DNA of 64,000 nt from Chryseobacterium aquaeductus (GCF_905175375.1 NZ_CAJIMS010000001.1:2852001-2916000); one strand, 5' to 3'. Shown: positions 36,726-44,905, counted from the stretch's first letter. Numbers and translations are program-made. The notes: generated by a model not told the origin, from the sequence alone.

Positions 36726-37221
36726 AGTTTCTGATATTAAAAATTTAAAGATACGAAATATCCGTTTGAAAACGGATGTGATTTAACCGCAAAAGAGATA
36801 AAAGAAATGACTCACAAAAGCAATTAAGACCCTTTTGCATTTTGCAGACGCAATCAAGATACAAATCATTAAATATGTTGTATTTCTTTGTTAAATGAAA
36901 TGCCATTGTCTATCTTAAAAAGAGCATTTATTGAAGAAACCTCGTTTTTCTTAGCGTTTAAAAAAACGCAAGGATATACAAAAGGATTGAGAGAAAATAT
37001 ATAATAAAGGTAAACAAAGCCGTTTGACTACGTAGAATCTTCGATTTCACTTATTTTTGAAACACAATGATTAAAAAATTGACTAATGATTTTAAAATTT
37101 TAATAAGGATTTTTTATATCCTCTTCGAAATCTGAAAAAAAAAATCTTTTGTCTCTTTTGCGGTTTAAAAAAACTTTCACCTTTAATTTTTTATTCTCAG
37201 AAAAAAGTTCCACTTTTGCGG
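36726..37221. other. Gene-free stretch with repeat remnants
   Basis: No coding signal on either strand. A 21-base sequence at about 36784-36804 reappears inverted at 37147-37167 with 19 of 21 matches (core AACCGCAAAAGAGA). An imperfect hairpin (CTTAGCGTTT / AAACGCAAG) lies at 36950-36972, and a 16-base block ending GAAATGCCATTG at 36893-36908 shares its last 12 bases with 33276-33287. The stretch probably holds decayed intergenic repeats and, towards 37221, the promoter of the riboswitch transcript (a poor CACTTTTG box at 37211-37218). Confidence 0.5.
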
Positions 37222-37312
37222 CATCAATGGGGTGCTGCAAGATTGCGGCTGAGATGATACCCGGGAAACTTCCACACCTGATCCGGATAATACCGGCGTA
37301 GGGAATTTGATT
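37222..37312 (+). ncRNA. TPP (THI-element) riboswitch
   Basis: Conserved core blocks occur in order: GGGGTGC (37229-37235), GGCTGAGATGATACCC (about 37247-37262), ACCTGATCCGGATAATACCG (about 37276-37295) and CGTAGGGAA (37297-37305). A closing P1 stem ATCAA/TTGAT joins 37223-37227 to 37307-37311. Thiamine pyrophosphate binding would switch off the PnuC-type gene that starts 35 bases later. With so short a platform and no T-run hairpin, translational control is more likely than termination. Confidence 0.93.
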
Positions 37313-37346
37313 TATCATCTCATCATTTAATTTTATTAAAGTTAAT

Positions 37347-37943
37347 TTGATGCAGGAAATTTTACAACATACAACCTTGCCAGAATGGTTCGGTGTCTTC
37401 TTTTCGGTTTTTCAGGTTTTATTAGCCCGAAAAAACAATTCAAACAATTATCTGTTTGGTATTGCGGGAGTTTCGCTCACGCTTTATGTGATGATCACTT
37501 CCAAACTTTATGCAGAGTTTACGCTCAATCTTTACTATCTGGTAATGAGTATTTACGGTTGGTTGTATTGGAAATTTGGAAAGCGAAAAACTGAAACAGT
37601 GATTTCAGAAACAACAAATCATGAAAAATTGATTACAGCAGGAATCGTCATTGGAGCTTTCAGTTTGTTCTGGTTTTTCCTCACGCAATTTACAGATTCT
37701 GATGTTCCGATTTGGGATTCTCTGGTCAGTGCTTTTGCCTGGGCAGGAATGTGGCTTATGGCAAGAAGAAAAATAGAAAACTGGATTTTACTGAATGTCA
37801 GCAACATTATCGCAATTCCTTTATTGATTCATAAAGATTTGTATTTGTATGCAGGGTTGACGGCTTTCCTTTTTATCGTAGCAATCTCAGGATATTTTGA
37901 GTGGAGAAAAATCATTAAAAAGAGAGCCGATGCTTACGCCTGA
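37347..37943 (+). CDS. pnuT: PnuC family transporter, probably thiamine (PnuT)
   Basis: 198 residues with seven hydrophobic segments and PnuC-type motifs (YGWLYWKFG in the middle, WILLNVSNIIAIPLLIHKDL near the end). PnuC proteins move vitamin precursors by facilitated diffusion with metabolic trapping. Sequence alone would suggest nicotinamide riboside, but the TPP riboswitch directly upstream indicates a thiamine-specific member, as in other Bacteroidota where riboswitch-controlled PnuC homologues are called PnuT. Its last 14 bases overlap the start of the next gene. No thiamine kinase is adjacent, unlike in many PnuT loci. Confidence 0.88.
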   Translation: MMQEILQHTTLPEWFGVFFSVFQVLLARKNNSNNYLFGIAGVSLTLYVMITSKLYAEFTLNLYYLVMSIYGWLYWKFGKRKTETVISETTNHEKLITAGIVIGAFSLFWFFLTQFTDSDVPIWDSLVSAFAWAGMWLMARRKIENWILLNVSNIIAIPLLIHKDLYLYAGLTAFLFIVAISGYFEWRKIIKKRADAYA

Positions 37944-38961
37944 AGAGATCAGAAAAGAGATGTTGGGAGCTTCTGAAGTTTCTCCGGCGATTATGAATCA
38001 AATTCATCAGGAAAGATTGCTTCAGATTTGGGTTCCCAAAATGTATGGCGGATTGGGTTTTCGTCTGAAAGAAGGCTTAACTGTTTTATTTGACTGGTCA
38101 AAAATCGATGGCAGTTTGGGATGGATGCTCACTTTATGTTCGGGAGCCAATTTTTTCTCAAGGAATCTAAAACCGAATATTGCAAAAGAATTATTCTCTG
38201 ACCCAAAAACCTGTTTCGGAGGAAGCGGAATGATTGGCGGAACTGCCGAGCAACAAGGCGACGGAACTTTTCTGATCAACGGACTTTGGCATTTTGCTAC
38301 TGGAGCTCCGCATTTGAGTCATTTTACTTTGAATGCGATATTGACTGAAAACGGAATTCCTTTACTTAATGAATCAGGTTCTGAAATTGTTCGTTCGTTT
38401 GTTATCCCAAAAGATCTCGTAGAAATTATTCCCAATTGGAAATCGATGGGAATGAAAGCTACCGGAACGTATTCTTTTAAAGTTGATCATGTAAAAGTAT
38501 CGGAAGATTACAGTTTTGTTTATGATGAATTTTTTACGAATGATGCGCTTGACAAAATTCCGTTCAGAGTTTTTGCAGATTTGACTTTATTGGTCAATTA
38601 TCTTGGGATGGCAAAGCATTTTTCGGAGGAAGCAATTAAAATTCGCCCACAACTTGATCTGAATTCTTTTAATAAAAATATAGAACAACAGATGGAGAAA
38701 GTGTTTCAATATACTGATGAAATTGAAAGTATTTTAAATGAATATAAACTGATCACCGAAGAAAAGCAGGCAGAAATTCACCGCTACTCGACAGATTTGG
38801 TTAAAAGTTTATCGCATCAGATTTTGGAAATCTATTTTCAGTTGGGACTTCGTGCAACGCATACAGATTCTGAAATCTATCAGATTTTTTGTGATTATTT
38901 TACCGCAACGCAGCATTCTAATTTTCGGAGAGAAGAATATAACTTTCAGGAGTTAAAATAA
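37930..38961 (+). CDS. Acyl-CoA-dehydrogenase-like flavoprotein, repeat-eroded C-terminus
   Basis: 343 residues from ATG 37930 (MLTPEEIRKEM), inside the end of pnuT. The frame is open eleven codons further upstream, but those lie fully within pnuT. The order of segments follows the acyl-CoA dehydrogenase fold: N-terminal helices (ILGTQI-region IWVPKMYGGLGFRL), a strand domain with GGSGMIGGTAEQQGDGTF and GLWHFATGA, KSMGMKATGTYSFKVDHV, then a helical C-terminal bundle ending ATQHSNFR. It resembles the HpaB/DszC-type flavin monooxygenase side of the superfamily, with the substrate unknown. The final residues REEYNFQELK are the first unit of the minisatellite that follows, so the original C-terminus has been replaced. 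Co-transcription with pnuT puts it under TPP control. Confidence 0.78.
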   Translation: MLTPEEIRKEMLGASEVSPAIMNQIHQERLLQIWVPKMYGGLGFRLKEGLTVLFDWSKIDGSLGWMLTLCSGANFFSRNLKPNIAKELFSDPKTCFGGSGMIGGTAEQQGDGTFLINGLWHFATGAPHLSHFTLNAILTENGIPLLNESGSEIVRSFVIPKDLVEIIPNWKSMGMKATGTYSFKVDHVKVSEDYSFVYDEFFTNDALDKIPFRVFADLTLLVNYLGMAKHFSEEAIKIRPQLDLNSFNKNIEQQMEKVFQYTDEIESILNEYKLITEEKQAEIHRYSTDLVKSLSHQILEIYFQLGLRATHTDSEIYQIFCDYFTATQHSNFRREEYNFQELK

Positions 38962-39351
38962 GATTTACGGGTACAAGAATATAACTTCCGGATGCTCCAA
39001 TATGATTTACGGGCACGAAAATATAGTTTCCGGATGCAAGAATATAACTTCCGGATGCTCCAATATGATTTACGGGTACGAAAATATAGTTTCCGGATGC
39101 AAGAATATAACTTCCGGATGCTCCAATATGATTTACAGGAGCAAGAATATAACTTACAGGAGCAAGAATATAACTTACAGGAGCAAGAATATAATTTACA
39201 GGAGCAAGAATATAGTTTACAGGAACAAGAATATAACTTACAGGAACGAGAATATAGTTTACAGGAGCAACAATATAACTTGCAGGAGCGAGAATATTGT
39301 TTTCGGGGACAAGAACATAAGTTTCAGGAACGAAGATCATTTAGATTTATA
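38932..39351 (+). repeat. 21-bp minisatellite with 63-bp higher-order units
   Basis: About 20 degenerate 20- to 23-bp units. The best-conserved form (39141-39270) is CAAGAATATAACTTACAGGAG. The left part repeats a 63-bp triple unit (starts at 38997, 39060 and 39123). Because the unit is three times seven, several frames stay open. The plus strand can read QEQEYNL heptads and the minus strand APVNYIL heptads. I see no promoter, start signal or non-repeat domain and do not call a gene. The first unit forms the last codons of the preceding gene. Confidence 0.92.
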
Positions 39352-39380
39352 TAAAAATAATATTTCGGTCAACAAATAAG

Positions 39381-39444
39381 GGTTCTGAAATGTATCAGAT
39401 TTTTTTATGACTATTTTACAGATAGTTAGCATTCTAATTTTAGG
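39381..39444 (+). pseudogene. Second, degenerate copy of the acyl-CoA-dehydrogenase-like 3' end
   Basis: The 64 bases align with 38866-38928 of the upstream gene at about 52 positions, with one inserted T. This copy has a frameshift and stops. After it the reading HSNFRSEFWEV may preserve the ancestral end of the protein. The minisatellite lies exactly between the two copies. Confidence 0.75.
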
Positions 39445-39449
39445 TCTGA

Positions 39450-40395
39450 GTTTTGGGAAGTGATTTTTTTTGCTTCATAATATTCCATCCAATTTTTTAT
39501 TCTTCTGAGAAACATTTTAAGATAGTTTTCGGATAGAAATATATTTGACCAATCGAATCTTTGATCTTGAACACCAAGATAAAACACGAAAATAGATTCT
39601 CCTGCTTCTGGAATTAATTTCAGTTCTTTTTCAGATAAACTTCTCTCTTTTCTATAGCCGTTTAGCGATAGTTGTTTTTAATCTCGTGTAAACTTCTATT
39701 GAAATTGTCAAAAACAATTTGCTCACTTTTTTTTTACTTGGCTTCCATGTTTCAGTAGTTCTAGATTTATTCTTGTTTTGATACGTTTGGCTTGAAACTA
39801 GAGTGCCTTTCATTGGGTCTGTAAAACTGATATCAACTTTTGATTTTAGATATTTCTCATCTATTTTAGATAACTTCCAAAAGTGCTTTGTTTGTATTTT
39901 ATGTCGATTATTTTACTTTGAGATTCTTTAGGTAACAACTTATTCAGCCACCATTGTGTTTCGTAATTTATTGTATTCAACTATAGTTTATAACCTTCAT
40001 AATACTTTGTAAAATCACTACTGACAAAATAATTATAATAAATAACAGCCTTAATAGATTACCAACTTATAAAACAATTTTTATCAAATAATGGCATTTC
40101 AATAATAATTCCTTCATCATTAGAAAATATTTTTTCTCGTCTTTCCTCTTGTGCTTCTTCTATTTGTCTTTGTCGTTTTTCAGGAATTTAAAGTCCAAAA
40201 ACGAAACCATAAATTAATATTAATGGTAATATTGCATATATTGTAATTATAACCCAACCATAAATAGGTACGTTTTTAGGAAATTTAATTGCAAAGTAAA
40301 AAGCAGCAAAACCAATCAACGAGAATATCGATAATTGAAGAATGAAAAAAAATAATTTGGCGTTTCTTTCTATTATCTTTTTTTATCATATTATT
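39450..40395 (-). pseudogene. Decayed membrane-protein gene(s)
   Basis: The minus strand reads as a once-coding frame. From about 40375 it encodes two hydrophobic segments (KLFFFILQLSIFSLIGFAAF and GWVIITIYAILPLILIYGF), then a TAA stop. It continues in the same frame with EKRQRQIEEAQEERREKIFS to a second stop after NCFISW, a third after KYYEGYKL and a fourth after STFGSYLK. A separate open piece of about 75 codons (39450-39690; SEKELKLIPEAGESIFVFYL, then NIFLSENYLKMFLRRIKNWM) ends at the junction with the degenerate gene copy. No family recognised. The four stops show it is not functional. Codon bias is even more AT-rich than its neighbours. Confidence 0.7.
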
Positions 40396-40435
40396 CTTAA
40401 TACTCGGTTGTTGTATCGTTCAGCAAAATTACTAC

Positions 40436-40565
40436 TAACGTTTTACGGCTTGGCGAAGGTGGTGATTTTCATGACAAATGTTGATGCGGAGAACAAACTT
40501 TGATTAACCACAAATGTGTCTGCGGAGCACTGAACTGCCACTTTTGCCAAACCGCTGTTATATGC
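40436..40565. mobile_element. attC-like imperfect inverted-repeat element
   Basis: The left end TAACG...CGGCTTGGCGAAGGTGG and the right end CCACTTTTGCCAAACCGCTGTTA form imperfect inverted ends (13 of 17 inner positions match, plus the outer TAAC/GTTA), about 125 bp overall. The middle holds a direct repeat (ACAAATGT...TGCGGAG at about 40474 and 40511). Layout and size recall integron attC sites or small non-autonomous elements, but the exact attC consensus (RYYYAAC / GTTRRRY) is not met. It lies just after the RES gene's stop. No integrase or transposase is in the window. Confidence 0.45.
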
Positions 40566-40570
40566 TTTTT

Positions 40571-41689
40571 TTATTCAATTGTTTTGGGTTGAATTGATTC
40601 CAGTATTCTTTCAATTTGTCCAAATTTAGTATTCTGATATGGTGCTTTTAAATCTTCATTTACTTCAACGGTAATTGGTCGCATTGATATCTCCATTTCT
40701 TCCACTGCTATCTTTTCACTTGTCATTTGTGGCAATAATAAAGACGAATACATATATGAAATAGGATTTGTTAATTTGATACTAGCCTTTAGTTCTTCAC
40801 AGAATCCTTTGTCTTTACTTTTCTTTATCGGTATGACAAGGTTTGAAAAATTTCCAAAATGAAGAACCGGTATTTTACCATTGTATTTAGTAGAGAAAAA
40901 TCTTACACCATCGAGTTCTTTATGATTTACAATCCATTGCAATAGTAATTGTGGTATTATATATTCAGGTTTGAAAGGTGATTCCCCAAGAAATACTACA
41001 TTAGATACAGCTGCTTGTAATGGCCAAGTTGCAATAAATTGGATAATTAGAAATGCTGCCATTTCATCAATATCACCATCTTTTTCAAAACCAAAAAACG
41101 ATAGTGCTTGACTAGTATGATTTAGATTTAAAAATTTAAGTTTACAATCTTTTAAGTCATAGCGTGAAAACTGAACTTTGTCAAAATAGGGTTTCCCTAG
41201 TTCCTCCCAACATAGGTAAGTCGAATTTGCTAAGTAAAGACAAGGAATCCCTGGTAAACTATACCTTTGAGAACTGACTAAATGTCTTTTTTCAAAAGGA
41301 ATGTGAAACATCTCTTCTCTTGTAAAAAGAACATCAGAGCCTATTCTTGCTCTATAAAATTGTTCAGGTTCTTTTATACTTGAAATGTTAGTTACACCTT
41401 CTTTAATTAAAAGATATTTTTTTATTTGCTCAAGACCTTCTTCAAATATTTTATATGCACCTATTGTGTCTCCATTTAAAAACGTCTCAATTGAATTAAG
41501 AATTGCATTTGAAAGTTTTTCAATGTTCGGTTTTATAGTTTGCAACTTTTCCTTAAGTCTACCATCGAATGATTCTAATTCAAACAAGAATATTTCAATT
41601 ATTTCTTTTTGATGCAAAAAAAAGTCATCAGCAATTCTAACCTTTGGTATTTTAAAAAAAACTGAATTAAATCTTTGTTCGTTGGTCAT
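40571..41689 (-). CDS. RES-domain protein with N-terminal helical extension
   Basis: 372 residues from the ATG at 41687-41689 (MTNEQRFNSV). The open frame extends 43 codons further, but that part is AT-rich and without protein character. The C-terminal two thirds hold a RES domain, named for conserved Arg, Glu and Ser: the Arg lies in FYRARIG, the aromatic/loop part in SSQRYSLPGIPCLYLANSTY, the Glu in LCWEEL. RES toxins such as ParT and MbcT use an ADP-ribosyltransferase-like fold to consume NAD or modify a host enzyme. The N-terminal 110 residues are helical. No Xre-type antitoxin is adjacent, so this is an orphan; neighbours are pseudogenes and a repeat element, suggesting an acquired gene. 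Confidence 0.78.
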   Translation of the reverse strand: MTNEQRFNSVFFKIPKVRIADDFFLHQKEIIEIFLFELESFDGRLKEKLQTIKPNIEKLSNAILNSIETFLNGDTIGAYKIFEEGLEQIKKYLLIKEGVTNISSIKEPEQFYRARIGSDVLFTREEMFHIPFEKRHLVSSQRYSLPGIPCLYLANSTYLCWEELGKPYFDKVQFSRYDLKDCKLKFLNLNHTSQALSFFGFEKDGDIDEMAAFLIIQFIATWPLQAAVSNVVFLGESPFKPEYIIPQLLLQWIVNHKELDGVRFFSTKYNGKIPVLHFGNFSNLVIPIKKSKDKGFCEELKASIKLTNPISYMYSSLLLPQMTSEKIAVEEMEISMRPITVEVNEDLKAPYQNTKFGQIERILESIQPKTIE

Positions 41690-41881
41690 TTTAAAATTGC
41701 ATGTAATTCTCAAATATACGAAAAGAATCAGAATAGTATTACCCATTTTCAAACGACTACAAGCGAATTCAAATAATTTTCTACCGAATAAATTTTCAAA
41801 CCTGACGAATCTTTGCAACAGAGATTTGAGAAAACAGTGAACGTCTCTTATCTGATTATTAATCTATAAAAATTTAAAATT

Positions 41882-42214
41882 ATGTCAATAAGAAACAAAG
41901 TAACTTTGATTGGTTTTACAGGAAAAGAAGTTGAAACCGTAAACTTCGAAAACGGAGGAATGAAAGTTTCCGTATCATTGGCTACCAACGATCATTACAC
42001 CAACGCAAAAGGCGAGAAAGTAGAAGAAACACAATGGCACAGTTTGGTAGCTTTCGGGAAGACCGCTGAGATATTTCAGAAGTATGTTCCAAAAGGGAAA
42101 GAAATCGCCGTTGAGGGTAAAATCACCTACAGATCGTATGATGATAAAGACGGTGTAAAACGATATATTACGGAAATAAGAGTTGATGAACTTTTACTTC
42201 TAAGCGGAAAATAA
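41882..42214 (+). CDS. ssb: Single-stranded DNA-binding protein, short form
   Basis: 110 residues, essentially one OB fold (MSIRNKVTLIGFTGKEVE, then ETQWHSLVAFGKTAEIFQKYV and KGKEIAVEGKITYRSYDDKDG). It binds single-stranded DNA during replication and repair. The acidic C-terminal tip of housekeeping SSB (DDDIPF type), which recruits partner proteins, is absent: the protein stops at LLLLSGK. It is therefore probably a second, specialised or mobile-element-type SSB, with the main gene elsewhere. Followed 22 bases later by an HRDC-domain gene. Confidence 0.9.
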   Translation: MSIRNKVTLIGFTGKEVETVNFENGGMKVSVSLATNDHYTNAKGEKVEETQWHSLVAFGKTAEIFQKYVPKGKEIAVEGKITYRSYDDKDGVKRYITEIRVDELLLLSGK

Positions 42215-42236
42215 ATGTTGAATTCTAAAATCACAA

Positions 42237-42698
42237 ATGATGAATATCAAAGTTTTAAAAGTGAGAGTTGCAGACGAATTCTTGCTGCAGGATCAAAAAA
42301 TGATTGATGATTTTCTGAATGATCACGAGATCATCAAAGTGGAAACCGCTTTTGTACATGATGAAAGTTTCTGGTCTGTCGTTTTATATTTTAATGAATA
42401 CAAGACGAATGCAAACAAAAGTACCGTCAAAGATTCAAAGGCAGTCAAATATTCCGCAGAAGATGAAATGCTGAATCCTGACGAAATTATCATTCTGGAT
42501 GCCCTGAAACTCTGGCGTTCTGAAAAAGCCAAAGAACAGAATCTTCCGTCTTATTTTATCGCGACCAATAAAGAACTGATTTCTGTAGCAAAATATAAAC
42601 CCGCAAAAAAAGAAGAACTGCTTGACATCAAAGGTTTCGGAAAACATAAAATTGAAAACTATGGTGAAGAGATTCTGGAAATTTTAGAAAACGTCTGA
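42237..42698 (+). CDS. HRDC-domain protein
   Basis: 153 residues. The C-terminal half is an HRDC domain (ALKLWRSEKAKEQNLPSYFI, then LLDIKGFGKHKIENYGEEIL), a nucleic-acid-binding helical module found in RecQ and RNase D. The N-terminal half (about 1-70) is a small alpha/beta domain of unknown type. There is no helicase or nuclease domain. A tandem ATG start (42237 and 42240) leaves the first residue uncertain. It follows ssb by 22 bases, which suggests a joint role with single-stranded DNA; this is inference. Confidence 0.82.
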   Translation: MMNIKVLKVRVADEFLLQDQKMIDDFLNDHEIIKVETAFVHDESFWSVVLYFNEYKTNANKSTVKDSKAVKYSAEDEMLNPDEIIILDALKLWRSEKAKEQNLPSYFIATNKELISVAKYKPAKKEELLDIKGFGKHKIENYGEEILEILENV

Positions 42699-42788
42699 AA
42701 ATTAAAAACATAGAATACGTGTGATTAAATGAAGGTCGGAGCTTAAAATCTTCGACTTTTTATTGATTTAAAAGTCCTTTCAATTCCT

Positions 42789-42796
42789 TATTTTTG
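42789..42796 (+). promoter_or_regulatory. -7 promoter box of hisS
   Basis: TATTTTTG, 42 bases before the chosen hisS ATG at 42839. The longer open frame starting with TTG at 42794 overlaps this box and is therefore not the real start. Confidence 0.55.
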
Positions 42797-42838
42797 CATA
42801 GTATATCATTTATCAACCATCAATTATCATTCATCATA

Positions 42839-44209
42839 ATGAAGCCAAGCTTAGCAAAAGGAACGAGAGATTTTACCTCATTGGAAGTTTCTAGAAGAAA
42901 ATACATCATCAATATATTACAGAAGAACTTCGAACTATTCGGATTTCAACCTTTGGAAACTCCAAGTTTTGAAAATCTGTCTACGTTGACGGGGAAGTAC
43001 GGAGAAGAAGGAGATCGTTTGATTTTTAAGATTTTGAACTCAAGCATCAATGAAGCTAAAGATGATAAGAAAGCTCAGATGCAGAATGATTTTCAGAAAG
43101 CTTTGGATAAACCTTTTAGTTCAGAAAGTCTCACTGATAAAGCTCTTCGTTACGACTTAACAGTTCCTTTTGCAAGATTTGTAGCCATGAATCATGGGAA
43201 ATTGACTTTCCCTTACAAACGTTACCAAATTCAGCCGGTTTGGAGAGCAGATCGTCCGCAAAAAGGAAGATTCAGAGAGTTTTATCAGTGTGATGCCGAT
43301 GTTGTAGGAAGCGAAAGCCTTTGGCAGGAAGTTGATTTGGTGCAATTGTATTTAAAATCTTTTGCTGAATTAAAAGTTTCTGTAACCATTCACATCAACA
43401 ACCGAAAAATTCTTTCAGGTTTGGCAGAATATGCAGGAATTACAGATCAATTAATCGATTTCACCGTTGCTTTAGATAAACTGGATAAAATCGGGAAGGA
43501 TGGAGTAGTGAAGGAACTTTTAGAAAGAAATATTTCTCAGGAATCGATCGATAAACTGGATTTCCTTTTCACTCAATCGAATGATGCACTAGAAAATCTT
43601 CTTCAGTTAAAAGAAAAATTTGCAGGAAACGAAATAGGATTAAAAGGTGTTGAAGAATTGGAATTTGTTCTGACTCAATCTGTGAATTTAGGAGTCGATA
43701 TTCAGAATTTGGTTTTTGATATTACTTTGGCTCGTGGATTAGATTATTACACCGGAGCCATTTTCGAAGTGAAAGCCGACGAAGCACAAATGGGTTCTAT
43801 CGGCGGTGGCGGAAGATATGATAATCTGACTGAAGTTTTCGGAGTGAAAAATGTTCCGGGAATTGGGATTTCTTTCGGTTTAGACAGAATTTATCTGGTG
43901 ATGGAAGAGCTGAATCTTTTCCCTGAAGATGCCACTTCAAACGTTGAATATTTGTTTGCTAATTTTGGTGGAGAAGAAACTTTGGAAGCTTTAAAATTGA
44001 TCATTCAGTTAAGAGAAAAAGGAATTTCCGCAGAGCTATATCCTGAAAGTTCAAAAATCAATAAACAGTTTACGTACGCTGAAAAGAAAGGAATTAAAAA
44101 TCTGGTTTTCTTAGGCGAAGAGGAAATTAAAAACAGAACGGTGACTTTTAAAAACCTTGAAAAAGGTGAACAAAAGACGGTTTCTTTAGAGGAGTTTCTT
44201 AATAGATAA
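42839..44209 (+). CDS. hisS: Histidine--tRNA ligase
   Basis: 456 residues from ATG 42839 ([17 protein letters not shown]). Class II synthetase with motif 1 region ([12 protein letters not shown]), motif 2 ([28 protein letters not shown]), the two histidine-specific blocks ([15 protein letters not shown] and GGGGRYDNL), motif 3 ([16 protein letters not shown]) and the C-terminal anticodon-binding domain (about 365-456). It attaches histidine to tRNA-His in the cytoplasm. The start 45 bases upstream is rejected because the promoter lies there. A DUF1835 gene follows after 15 bases. Confidence 0.95.
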   Translation: MKPSLAKGTRDFTSLEVSRRKYIINILQKNFELFGFQPLETPSFENLSTLTGKYGEEGDRLIFKILNSSINEAKDDKKAQMQNDFQKALDKPFSSESLTDKALRYDLTVPFARFVAMNHGKLTFPYKRYQIQPVWRADRPQKGRFREFYQCDADVVGSESLWQEVDLVQLYLKSFAELKVSVTIHINNRKILSGLAEYAGITDQLIDFTVALDKLDKIGKDGVVKELLERNISQESIDKLDFLFTQSNDALENLLQLKEKFAGNEIGLKGVEELEFVLTQSVNLGVDIQNLVFDITLARGLDYYTGAIFEVKADEAQMGSIGGGGRYDNLTEVFGVKNVPGIGISFGLDRIYLVMEELNLFPEDATSNVEYLFANFGGEETLEALKLIIQLREKGISAELYPESSKINKQFTYAEKKGIKNLVFLGEEEIKNRTVTFKNLEKGEQKTVSLEEFLNR

Positions 44210-44224
44210 AAACTTTTTTTTCTG

Positions 44225-44905
44225 ATGAATATTTTTCATATTCTTAATGGTGATTGCTTAGCTGAGAAATTTCCAAAAAACTTAGAAGGTAAATTGATCA
44301 TTTGGCGTGAAGCTTTGATTGATGGTCCGGTTTCTGAGGTAGATTTTTTCAAAAACCGAAAGGATTTTGTGACAGGAAATTATGATTCAGAAAACAACTA
44401 TGAAGATTTAGTGATAAGAGAATTTGAAAAAATTCAATCAATTCCAGAAAATTCGGAGATTTATTTTTGGTTTGAAGACGACTTATTTTGTCAGGTTAAT
44501 TTCTGGTTTTTAATTTCTAGTTTAAATTTAAATAATGTGAAGCTTTTTAGAATTTTTCCACAAAAGATGGCGAGAGGTTTTGCGGAAAGTTGGGATGAAG
44601 AATTGCTTGAAATGTTTTATTCTTCAAAGGAAATTAATCATAAAGAAATAAAATTAATTTCAAATCTTTGGATAGATTTCAGACAAAATATTTTACCAAA
44701 AGAAACTTCATCCGAAATTGTGAGGAATCTTCGGGAATTATTTACAGCAAACGAAAACAGATTCAATGGAGTTTTAGAAAATCAAATAAAAGATATTCAA
44801 AAAATTGCAAAGAGTTTTGATGAAACTTTCAAAGTTTTTAATCAAAAATATCCAATTTATGGATTTGGAGATTTGCAATTAAAAAGATTTCTAACAAAAT
44901 TTTAA
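44225..44905 (+). CDS. DUF1835 domain protein
   Basis: 226 residues starting MNIFHILNGDCLAEKF with the REALIDGP block, which together mark the DUF1835 N-terminal domain. The C-terminal helical part (KETSSEIVRNLRELFTANEN) may correspond to DUF3658. The function is unknown; relatives sit near regulatory or stress genes in other phyla. It begins 15 bases after hisS and is probably read from the hisS promoter. No signal peptide; likely cytoplasmic. Confidence 0.78.
   Translation: MNIFHILNGDCLAEKFPKNLEGKLIIWREALIDGPVSEVDFFKNRKDFVTGNYDSENNYEDLVIREFEKIQSIPENSEIYFWFEDDLFCQVNFWFLISSLNLNNVKLFRIFPQKMARGFAESWDEELLEMFYSSKEINHKEIKLISNLWIDFRQNILPKETSSEIVRNLRELFTANENRFNGVLENQIKDIQKIAKSFDETFKVFNQKYPIYGFGDLQLKRFLTKF

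Noticed and set aside
37100..37318. 72-residue minus-strand frame
   Set aside because: It is the antisense of the TPP riboswitch; the conserved RNA blocks explain the sequence fully.
38918..39340. 140-residue minus-strand protein of APVNYIL heptads, and 120- and 125-residue plus-strand frames
   Set aside because: Open frames follow automatically from a 21-bp repeat without stops; there is no promoter, start signal or unique domain.
38932..39351. CRISPR array
   Set aside because: Units follow each other directly with no unique spacers and are degenerate; there are no cas genes.
41690..41818. Forty-three extra N-terminal residues of the RES protein
   Set aside because: AT-rich stretch with no protein-like conservation; the ATG at 41689 begins a normal soluble protein.
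42794..42838. Fifteen extra residues at the start of hisS
   Set aside because: They start with TTG inside the -7 box and contain no conserved residues; the ATG at 42839 begins the family N-terminus.
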